DNA from: Mytilinidion resinicola
Lineage: Eukaryota > Ascomycota > Dothideomycetes > Mytilinidiales > Mytilinidiaceae
Direction: 5' to 3'
Assembly: GCF_010093595.1 (NCBI RefSeq)
Contig: NW_022985460.1
Span: 1-33,986, forward strand
DNA length: 33,986 nt
In this document: piece by piece, positions 11,199-19,714 of the stretch
Position numbering within the stretch: position 1 is the stretch's first letter
How the letters are laid out: each line of letters starts with the position of its first letter
The notes under the pieces: generated by a model
Told to the model about the DNA's origin: nothing
Seen by the model: the letters and a program-made list of their open reading frames with translations, nothing else
Databases searched by the model: none
Made by a program: the position numbers and the translations under genes

Positions 11199-12550
11199 GC
11201 ATACTATAAGCTATACGCAAGCGATTTATATTAGAAGGTGTTCTATATACTAGGGCTTTTACGGAAGCAGCTGTAGATATAGAGGCTTTCTAGGCCTAGC
11301 AGAGGTTATTAAAAAAGGTAGTATAGTTTGTATTATTAGAACTATAGCTAGGGGTAGAGGTAATAAATTAAGCGTGTTACTAGGGTTAAAACTGCTTTAG
11401 GCAACGGATCTTCTTTTCTAGCCCTGCCTTTTTAGCTTAGAGGGTAATATTCTTAGCGTTAATATACTCCGCTTTATTGCGGAAGTCTATTACCTTATTA
11501 TATAAGTATTAGTATATAATAATAGAAGCCTAAAGTTAAGTAGAAAGTTTATTATAATAGTTAATGCGCTTAATAAGCTATATATTAATATCCGCTAGGT
11601 CTGTACAGTAATTAACGTTAGCCTAGCGCAAGTATTTAAGCTTATATTTAGTTTTAGATAGCTTTATAGAAAAGGCGTCTAAGTTTTACTAAAAATAGTC
11701 TGCTTTATTATATAGTCCGGCAGCCTATATATATACTATATTCTTATACTTATTATAGATACCTTATATACTAGACAGGTAGTAAATCTAGTTAAACTAC
11801 TTATCGCCTTAGGCCTAGACTAACTCCTAAAGTTAAGTTATTATTATAATTTTATACTAGACCTAGTTATCCTCGCCCTTATTAGCTCTAACGCCTAGGA
11901 TAAAGTTATTATTTTCTTTAATAAGAAGAGTAGAACGCCGGCCTTAACAGGCCTTAAAAAGTTATAAACTATAAGCGGCTATCTTTCTATTAAAAGTAGT
12001 AAGGACGTTATTATTTTTAGCAGCGGAGAGTACTATAGTTATCTTGCCGTTGTTATATACTAGGGCGGTTAACTAAGTTCCGGTAAAGGCGCCGCCCTTA
12101 TTATTATCTTTATTATTAATATCTAGATTATCTAGGTAAATAAGTTTACTTTTTTTCTATTATATTGCGCGGGCTTACAGGATTACAGCGGACTTTTCGG
12201 GCTTAGAACTAATATAAGTACCGCGCTGGCGCATCTAGGAATTAGTGCCTAGAGTTTTTTATATTTCTACCTGCAAAGCCGCTGCTAGAATTAGAGCTAT
12301 ATTAGGGCGGAGGGCGTAGCGCGTTATTAACAACGCACCTGCGGCGGCGGGGGGAATAGTTAGTTTTTTCTTAATCTTCTTTACTCCTTTTTATAGGGAA
12401 CCTAGAGTAGTAACTATAGCTTAATAAAGAAGAAAGAAGAGCGCCTTTACCTAGGCGGAGTTAAGGTAGTAAAAAAAAAAAGTTGTTAGGCTGTCGGCAG
12501 TAGTATAAGTACTCTAAATTAGGCTAATAGTAATATTATACGTTAAAGGG

Positions 12551-12576
12551 GTAGTAGTAGTAGTAGTAGTAGTAGT
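12551..12576 (+). repeat. Microsatellite (GTA)8-9
   Basis: Uninterrupted GTA triplets in the leader of gypsy-1, close to its 5' LTR. Confidence 0.9.
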
Positions 12577-12615
12577 GCTTCTATTTTTCCTAGAATAAGG
12601 AAGATAGATCCTTAG

Positions 12616-12814
12616 TATTATAGAACTAAAAGGGTGTTATAGGAAATAGGTTATTAATTATAACTAGGAAAAATCTATAAAAAGCTATAGCAGCGCCAGC
12701 TCTATAGTTATAGTTCGGCTTATATGCACGGACTATAAGGGTTATATAACCTTTACGCACGTAATAGCGCGCGACCTATATGCCCTATGCGGGGCGCGGG
12801 ATATAGCTATTATA
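12616..12814 (-). repeat. gypsy-1 5' LTR
   Basis: 199 bp; its reverse complement matches 16,155-16,353 apart from transitions and is the same length. On the minus strand it starts TATAATAGC (TG changed to TA) and ends CTATAATA (CA changed to TA). ATAGG follows at 12,815-12,819, then copia-2 gag. The two LTRs face each other as inverted copies only because the segment between them has been inverted. Confidence 0.88.
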
Positions 12815-15441
12815 ATAGGCAGTTAAAAAGAACTTTAAACTAGAAAGTTTAGGAATATATATTAACCTATAGCAGCGGTATATATTCCTTATATAAGAAA
12901 AATATAGAAGTACTTAGGCCCTAAAAGCCGAAATTAGAAGGATTTACGCTAAGAAACTTCTTCTTAACCCTAATTATATTACTTTAGAAATTAAGCGTAT
13001 GTTCTTCTTTATATACGCGCTAGGCGCTAAATATAAAGGCTTCTGTAATTATATCTTTAGGCAGATAGACCTTATTAATAATAGAGATGTAAACGGGTAT
13101 ATTATTAAGGCTGCACCTATATTTAACTATATTAAAGGTAAGGTAATTAAGGAAGAATATAGGAAGAGGCAGCTAGGAAAACAATTAAGTAACGTGCAGG
13201 CGCTGCCTGCTTTTACTTTAATTTGGGGGCCTGGCTAGAAAAACCTTATTCCGTTATCTAATAGAACTATATACTAAATCGAGATTAATAATATTTCCTA
13301 CTACTTCTTCTACTAAAAGCCCTACTATATTAAAACTAAATACTTTAAAAAAAATCTAAGGCTAAAGAACTAAAGGAAAAATAAAAAGGGATATAAGGTA
13401 AGGGCACAGGGCTTATAAGCTAATAGTCGCAAACCGTTAAAGAGATAGTACTCTACTAATAATAAGGATAATAATATAGGTAGCCTAAAAGACCTAAAAA
13501 AGCCCACCTTTATAGTAATAAAGGCTATAGGAGAAGACGTTAATATAGTATTTAGAAAGGACGTTAGAAGCAATTACGCTGTACTTACCTATACCCTTGC
13601 AATAATAACTATAAAAACGCTTCTAATCCGCAACGCCTAGATTATTAACAGTAGCTGTGCCTAGTATATATATAATAACGCCTTAAAGTTTATTTAAATA
13701 GGTATATACTATAGGCCTGTACTTTAGAGCGTTAATATATTTATATCTCCCTTAAAAGTAGGTATAATAAATATACTGTGCAATATATAGGGTAGAAAAA
13801 AATAGCTTATTCTTAATAATATCCATTTTATCCTATCCGTGTACGTAAGCCTTATATCTATACTCCAGTTACTTAAACGCGGGGCTAAAGTTAAGTTTTT
13901 AAGTAAGGGTGCGAGTATCTGCAATAAGTTAAGTAAGAAAAGCTTATATACCGCAAGTAAATACTATAGTATTTACGCACTTAACCTATAAATAAACCTC
14001 TTTTTTCTAGCTTACTATATTAGCCTATAGTTAACTCTTTAGTATAACTAACTAGCTTACCTAAGTAATATAAACTTATAATAGCTTAAGAAGTAAGCCT
14101 ATAGTATTTAAAATATAGAGCTGTAAGAACTATATAATCTGTGCCTTTAGAGGCGAATAACCGAAAAGCTATATAACTGCTTAGGTTATAAAAAAGAATA
14201 TTTAATAGAACTCCTCTATATAGATATTATAGGACTATTTAATAAGGGTTTTAATAGCAGTTGCTACTAGCTAACTATTATTTATAACTTAACCGGCTAA
14301 ATTAAAGTTATTCCTATACTATAACAACAGGGATTTATTATTAGATCGCTACGCTTCTTTCTTAACTATAATAAGCGCCCTAAATAAAAGTATAGATAAA
14401 TACAGCTTAATTAGATTACTAAGTAAGTAGGAGAGGAAATAAAGTTTATCCTTTTTTTTTAATTAATTTAAGCTAAGGTTATAAGTATAAACCAGCACTA
14501 GCAGAATAGTATAGCTAAAAGAGCCTATAAAATAATATATAATCGAGTCGGACCTATACTAGTATACGCAAAGCTGCTATTAAAGTTCTGGCTAGAAATA
14601 GCTCGAATAGCAGTATACCTTTTTAACTAATTACCCTTATTAAAACTTTAGATAACACCGTATTAGGTATAGTATAGCGAGAAGCCTAATTTATTATAAC
14701 TAAGAGTAATTAGGTTAAAAAGGGAATACCTAATCCTACTAAAGTAAAAAAAGAAGCTAACTAAACTATAAATAAGGCTATATATTTTACTAGGCTATAA
14801 GAAAAACACTAACTACTATATTCTACTAGAAGATAGAAAGATTATTAGAACTCTAAATACTAAATTCCGAGAAGCCCTTATAACTTCCTCTATACAGATT
14901 ATATAAAATATAAAAGCTAAATAATATAGCTTACCTAAGGTAATAGCTACTACTATAAAGGGAAGTAAAATAGTAGGGCTACTAAACTAACTATTAGTAA
15001 GTATATAGTAAGTATTTATACTAGCCTCTAGATATTATATATCCGCAGTAGTACTAAAGTAAGCCTTTTCTAAAATAAGTAATAAGGACTTATAAATATT
15101 ACCTTATACGGGCACTAAGGACTTATAAATACTACCTTAGGCGGGCACTAAAAACCCGCAAATATTACCTTAAATAAGTAACAAAGACTTATAAACGCTA
15201 TTTTAACTAAGTAATAATAACTTAGAAAAGGGAGCGCCGTCCTAATTAAGTAATAATAACTTATAGTTAGTTGCTAAGCAAGGAGACAGAACCTTATCGC
15301 CTTTTAGAAGTAATAATACTTTCGGGTTATTTTTAGATACTTTAGAAAAAGATAATTTACTACCTAATAGCAGCTAGTAATAGAACAACGCTTTATATAA
15401 CTAAGCCTTAGGAGAACGGTAATAATATCTAAAACTTTAGC
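12815..15441 (+). pseudogene. copia-2 gag-pol, part inside the inversion (gag, protease, integrase)
   Basis: Matches 20,005-22,627 of copia-1 over its full length. It encodes the rest of gag (an open stretch survives at 12,999-13,238, ending in ALTLIWGPG-like sequence) and a CCHC zinc knuckle near 13,305-13,350 with two Cys changed to Tyr. Protease follows with INSSCAQYIYNN near 13,645-13,680 (Asn where the DSG-type Asp is expected). Integrase has LLYIDIIGLFNKGF near 14,210-14,250, and a later FWxEIAxxAVYL…LP block near 14,590-14,640 is typical of copia integrase C-termini. The gene stops at ~15,441, exactly where gypsy sequence starts. The following part (reverse transcriptase start) is at 4,097-4,572 in reverse. 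Heavily RIP-mutated. Confidence 0.88.
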
Positions 15442-15445
15442 TTAA
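15439..15445. other. Inversion junction, inner side (7-bp microhomology AGCTTAA)
   Basis: Copia-2 (…aaaacttt) AGCTTAA (acttcc…) gypsy-1. Copia-1 continues here with tcgcctag instead, the sequence found beyond the other junction at 4,570-4,576. A gypsy-type integrase C-terminus resumes exactly here. Confidence 0.8.
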
Positions 15446-16153
15446 ACTTCCTAAGTATATAAAAATCTTTCTAGTTTTCTACCCTTAGCTGCTCTACTAT
15501 ATTAACAACACCTGTTCTATAAAAAGATAAATCTAGAAGCCGCTAGAACTAACGCTAATTAATAAGAAAGGCCACGACTAGTATAATATTAGGCGTATTA
15601 TTGCAGTATAACGTAATAGAAGGCGATAAGACTATAAAAACCCGATACGGGCACGCAGCTTCCTTTAATATAAAGCGCTGTACCTAGGATATAATATTTA
15701 GAATTAGAACCTACTATAGTAGGATTAGGACGACTTTAATAAGAGCCCCTATTTAGTAGCTAATTAGCACTATAAACACGCAGGCGAACCGCCTTATTTA
15801 ACTTATATATAACTAGCCGATTAGAAGCCGCTTTTTACTTTAATAAGACTTTAAAGATATTACCGAGCCACGCCTTATACTAAAGCTATAACCTAGCCGC
15901 CGGTAGCTAAGTTATTAATAAAAGGTTCTTCTATTAAGGACTTCTAGCTCGGATAAAGAAAAGGCTCTACTATACTCTAAATAGTAAAGGCCGCGCGCAA
16001 CCTCTGCTAATAAAGGCCGCGTATAACCTTTATAGTTTTCCTATTTTATCTACAGCCTCTATAGTTCTCCTATTCCCTTTTCGGCCTTTCTATAATAATA
16101 ATAAAAGGGATATAAATTTAGGATAGTAGGTAGTTTCCTTAAAAAGGGGGGAG
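15442..16153 (+). pseudogene. gypsy-1 3' end: integrase C-terminus, chromodomain-like region, polypurine tract
   Basis: The plus strand reads LPKYIKIFLVFYPxLL, the LP..IKIHPVFHVSLL motif that follows the Y(K/R)L of a gypsy integrase C-terminus. The Y-K-L-N is at the far junction (4,573). About 50 residues later comes YNIRRIIAVxRNRRR and then a KNPIRARSFLxYKALY stretch. These resemble the EYEVEEIL..R..RG...YLVKWKGY chromodomain of chromoviruses, with the aromatic residues poorly kept. AAAAAGGGGGGAG at 16,141-16,153 is a clear polypurine tract directly before the 3' LTR. Chromodomains guide insertion to heterochromatin; calling it one here is inference. Confidence 0.78.
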
Positions 16154-16154
16154 T

Positions 16155-16353
16155 TATAATAGCTATATCCCGCGCCCTATATAGGGTATACAGGTCGCGC
16201 GCTATTATATATATAAAGGTTATATAACCCTTATAGTCCGTGCACGCAAGCCGAACTATAACTATAGAGCTGGCGCTGCTGTAGCTTTTTATAGATTTTT
16301 CCTAGTTATAATTAACAACCTGTTTCCTATAATACCCTTTTAGTTCTATAATA
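16155..16353 (+). repeat. gypsy-1 3' LTR
   Basis: 199 bp, preceded by the polypurine tract and followed by the target duplication CCTAT (16,354-16,358). Starts TATAATAGC and ends CTATAATA. Inverted copy of 12,616-12,814. Confidence 0.88.
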
Positions 16354-17669
16354 CCTATAAAAAAGATTAAACTTAATAGATTTTAAAAGTATTAATCTAT
16401 TACACGGTATTATATATTAGCTTTACTATAATTATCGCTGTATAGAACTTCTAGCAGTACTGCTATTATTATATATTCTTTTTTTCTATAGGTGGAGTTG
16501 CTCTATTTTTAGTAATAGTAAATATTTAGATAAATTTATTAACCTTTTAGTTCCATCTAAACTAGTTACTAGCGTTATCTAATATTAGAATAGTATTATA
16601 GAATATATTTAGGCTAAATTGCTTAAACTTTATAATATTAGTTATAGTAAAATTAGGTGCTCCTCTATACTAAAGAACTCTAATTTATTGCTAAGCAGGC
16701 TTAGGGCGATAAAGGTGGCGTAGTTAAATAAAGTGGCGGAGCGTGCTTTTAGGCTAAAAAGCTTAAAGCTTAAAGCTTTACTTAGTTTACTTAAAATAAT
16801 AGAAGGGCTATAATTAGATAAGCCTAGCGTAGGCAAATAGAAAGAGGGCTTATAGTTTCTATCTAGTGCTTTATATAGCTTAAAGTGTTTTTTACACGCC
16901 CTGGAGAAGTAGGGAAATTATCGGCAGTTAACCGGGTATTATAACCTAATTTCCTAGAAACTTATAGGTCTTTTTAGTTAGAGGTTATAACGCGTAATAT
17001 TATTATTATTAGTAATATATTTCTTTCTAGCCTTAGAAAATAGGGCGTCTAGTTTTTATTTAAACTAGAAGTGCTTAATAGCTCTAGTATAGAAGAATAT
17101 AATTAACGTACAGCGTATACGCTCCTTAAAAGGTAGGCGAAAAAATGCGATTTTAACTGCGCTAACCGATGTTAACGGGAAAAGTGTGCTTTAAATCTAA
17201 CCCTAAGTCTACTTACGGTCTAGCCGAAAATAAAAAATGTTATTTACTTCCTTTTTTATCTAGTAGTAGGTTTTGTTTTACTATTTCTTTTATAGTAGTT
17301 GCAGTTTAAAAAGGTTAATTCGCGATTTTATTATTAGAGTTAATATCTTTCCTAACCTCTTCTTATATTCTTAGTGTTATTTTATATACTTAACGTAGAG
17401 CGCATATTATAGGGTTAATTCCGCCCCTTTTATTTTAGTATAGTTTTAATTCGCCTATTATAGGGGTTATTACTATAATATCTACCCCTATTATATTTAT
17501 AGTATTTATAATTTTATCGGATAAAGGGTAATCTATTTTATTCCGAGTTCTTATTAAACTGTTTTATAGATATTAACTTTATCGCTTATAAAATTATTAC
17601 TTGCTGCGGAAGCTTAGCTGTAGGTATATATCTCTTAAAACCTAAATTATATAAGCCGGGCTTATAACC
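16354..17669 (-). mobile_element. copia-2 leader region and start of gag
   Basis: Reverse complement of copia-1 18,217-20,008, without the 465-bp fold-back element that copia-1 carries. At 17,377-17,384 it holds the empty target TTATTTTA of that element. It includes a 64-codon open stretch (16,642-16,836, minus) that is conserved at 19,524-19,718 in copia-1. The gag proper starts near the equivalent of 19,715, so ~1.3 kb lies between primer site and gag. The primer binding site is at 17,652-17,669, complementary orientation to that of copia-1. Confidence 0.85.
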
Positions 17670-17793
17670 TATTAAGCAAGTAATTATATCTTTATTAATT
17701 TTTTAGCTATAGATAGGCGGGGTGCCTTATATATATATCTATTCTTACCCCTTATTATATCGTTTTAGCTACTATTAACCGTGATATTTAATA
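17670..17793 (-). repeat. copia-2 5' LTR
   Basis: 124 bp, same length and sequence family as the two LTRs of copia-1. It ends TATTAAATATCACGG read inward on the minus strand, and this copy keeps CAC where copia-1 has TAC. Outside it lies the repeat-rich spacer. Without the 3' end of the element no target duplication can be tested. Confidence 0.88.
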
Positions 17794-18087
17794 GTCCCTA
17801 TTTTATTTTTTTATAATAGTACGCAGCCCGTACTAGTCCCTTTTTTATACGCCCTTCGGAACGGTATATAGCCTGTACTAGTCCCTATATAGGGATTAGT
17901 ACGATATCCGTACTATTCTAAAGGGCGTACTATTATAAAGAACTAAAATAAAAACTAGTATAGGCTGTATACTATTCTAAAGTTTATACTATTATAAAGG
18001 TGTATATAAGGAACTAGTATAAATATTAGACTATTATAAGAAATATATAATTCGTACTATTACTAAAAGTCTACTAGTATAAAAAGG
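17794..18087. repeat. Spacer between head-to-head copia elements, short inverted and direct repeats
   Basis: Several copies of a GTACTAGTCCC / GTACTATTATAAAG-type motif in both orientations, including a near-palindrome GTACTAGTCCC…GGGATTAGTAC at ~17,875-17,902. The last 33 bases (18,055-18,087) recur at 26,588-26,620 just beyond copia-1, so the spacer and the right flank were one repeat-containing locus before copia-1 landed. No gene. Confidence 0.7.
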
Positions 18088-18092
18088 GCCTA

Positions 18093-18216
18093 TATTAAAT
18101 ATTACGGTTAATAGTAGCTAAAATAATATAATAAGAAGTAAGAATAGATATATATATAAGGCACCCCGCCTATTTATAGCTAGAAAATTAATAAAGATAT
18201 AATTACTTGCTTAATA
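18093..18216 (+). repeat. copia-1 5' LTR
   Basis: 124 bp, starts TATTAAAT (TG to TA) and ends CTTAATA (CA to TA). Same length as the 3' LTR. Preceded by GCCTA. Confidence 0.92.
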
Positions 18217-18234
18217 GGTTATAAGCCCGGCTTA
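18217..18234 (+). promoter_or_regulatory. copia-1 primer binding site
   Basis: GGTTATAAGCCCGGCTTA directly after the LTR. Many copia elements use GGTTATGAGCCC, complementary to an internal (anticodon-side) half of initiator tRNA-Met; one G-to-A change explains the difference. Confidence 0.7.
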
Positions 18235-18501
18235 TACGATTTAGGTTTTAAGAAATATATACCTATAGCTAAGCTTCCGCAGTAAGTAATGATTTTATAA
18301 GCGATAAAGTTAATATCTGCAAAATAGTCTAATAAAAACTCGGAATAAAACGGATTACTCTTTATCCGACGAAATTATAAATACTATAAATATAATAGGG
18401 GTAGATATTACAGTAATAACCTCTATAATAGGCGAATTAAAACTATACTAAAATAGAAGGGGCGGAATTAACCCTATAATATACGCTCTACGTTAAGTAT
18501 A

Positions 18502-18509
18502 TAAAATAA
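18502..18509 (+). repeat. 8-bp target duplication of fold-back element, left (TAAAATAA)
   Basis: Identical to 18,975-18,982; the single uninterrupted copy is at 17,377-17,384 (reverse complement) in copia-2. Confidence 0.9.
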
Positions 18510-18974
18510 GGCCAGTGCTATATATACGACCTCTTTTTGCTATATATACGACCTCTTTTTGCTATTTATATAATACCTTTTTACTATTTATACAACTTCC
18601 CCCCCTTTATAACCCCTTTACCGCGTTCTAATTAGCTCGGAGCAATACGCCGGAGCTCCGGGCATTTACCTATATATTATATAAGGCTATACGCAAGGCC
18701 GTATATAAGCCTGTATATAAGGCTATATAAAATAGAAAGGCTATACAGCCTTTTTATTTTACGGCTTATCCTTCTATTTTATACAGCCTTACGTACGGGC
18801 TTATATACGGCCTTGCGTATAGCCTTACGTAATATATAGGTAAATGCCCGGAGCTCCGGCGCATTGCTCTAAGCTAATTAGAACGCGGTAAAGGGGTTGC
18901 AGGAAGAGGGTTATACGAATAGTAAAAAAGCATCGTATAAATAGCAAAAAAAGGTCGTATATATAGCACTAGCC
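18510..18974. mobile_element. 465-bp fold-back (palindromic) element, hAT-like
   Basis: The two halves are reverse complements of each other for almost their full length (~225 bp each, centre near 18,745). Ends are GGCCAGTGCTATATATACGA on the left and the complement of GGCTAGTGCTATATATACGA on the right. It is flanked by an 8-bp duplication TAAAATAA, and copia-2 carries the empty site. An 8-bp duplication and a YAGTG near the end are features of hAT transposons. There is no transposase, so it is non-autonomous. It contains GC-rich blocks (CGGAGCTCCGGGC) that have escaped RIP better than the surroundings. Confidence 0.88.
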
Positions 18975-19714
18975 TAAAATAACACTAAGAATATAAGAAG
19001 AGGTCGGGAAAAAATGTTAACTTTAATAATAAAATCGCGAATTAACCTTTTTAAACTGTAACTACTACAAAAAAAACAGCGAAATAAAACCTACTGCTAG
19101 ATAAGAAAGAAAGTAAATAATATTTTTTATCTTCGGCTAGACTATAAGTAGACTTAGGGTTAGATTTAAAGCACGCTTTTCCCGTTAATATTAGTTAGCG
19201 CAGTTAAAATCGCATTTTTTTGCCTACCTCTTAAGAAGCGTATACGCCGCGCGTTAATTATATCCTCCTGCACTAGAGCTATTAAGTACTTCTAGTTTAA
19301 ATAAGAACTAAACGCCCTATTCTCTAAGGCTAGAAAGAAATATATTACTAATAATAATAATATTACGCGTTATAACCTCTAACTAAATAGACCTATAAGT
19401 TTCTAGGGAATTAGGTTATAATACCCGGTTAACCGCCGATAATTTCCCTACTTCTCTAGAGCGTGCAAAAAACACTTTAAGCTATATAAGGTACTAAACG
19501 GAGACTATAAGCCCCCTTTCTATTTGCCTATACTAGGCTTATCTAATTACAGCCCTTTTATTATTTTAAGTAAACTAAGTAAAGCTATAAGCTTTAAGCT
19601 TTTTAGCCTAGAGGTATACTCCGCCACCTTATTTAACTACGCCACCTCTATTACCCTAAGCCCGCTTAGTAATAAATTAGAGTTCTTTAGTATAGAGGAG
19701 CACCTAATTTTACT

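Larger units (their letters stand above)
10565..12615 (-). pseudogene. gypsy-1 gag, N-terminal part, and leader
   Basis: On the minus strand a capsid-like region is readable at about 10,565-11,020. It has a YRDKNCDKFKK start, KIKYIYTYLKGTAF, a YTIxEIFxKLEDKFGDY block and FFNTFLTRIKTYFTPFYYSDI. These are the order and spacing of Ty3/gypsy gag (…KF..F...L......Y...LKG.A). Further upstream (11,200-11,990) is a Lys/Asn-rich frame that looks like an extended gag N-terminus. Between them lies a minisatellite with an assembly gap. The segment from ~12,430 to 12,615, next to the 5' LTR, would hold the primer binding site and leader. Stops are frequent, and the gag is cut at 10,564 by the inserted element. 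Confidence 0.7.
4573..12814 (-). mobile_element. gypsy-1: Ty3/gypsy retrotransposon, main part (5' LTR, gag, pol to integrase C-terminus)
   Basis: The element runs on the minus strand from its 5' LTR (12,616-12,814) through gag, protease, reverse transcriptase, RNase H and integrase. It stops mid-gene at ~4,573. The missing end (chromodomain-like C-terminus, polypurine tract, 3' LTR) lies at 15,442-16,353 on the plus strand because of an inversion. It was inserted into the gag of copia-2, with a 5-bp duplication ATAGG at 12,815-12,819 and its complement CCTAT at 16,354-16,358. The site is uninterrupted in copia-1 at ~20,005. Both LTRs measure 199 bp. The gag is itself interrupted by a 1.44 kb element at 9,115-10,552. 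RIP has destroyed the coding frames. Confidence 0.9.
18235..19714 (+). other. copia-1 long leader, possible extra reading frame
   Basis: About 1 kb of non-gag sequence remains after removing the fold-back element (18,510-18,974) and its duplication. An open 64-codon stretch at 19,524-19,718 (MPILGLSNYSPFIILSKLSK…) is conserved in copia-2 with mostly transition-type changes. A second protein-like stretch (DEIINTINIIGVDITVITSI…) lies at ~18,369-18,510. I recognise neither. They may be part of a RIP-broken upstream ORF or may be chance openings. Confidence 0.4.

Noticed and set aside
12999..13238. A 79-codon open frame as a small gene.
   Set aside because: It is the surviving open stretch of copia-2 gag; the same region in copia-1 has a stop.
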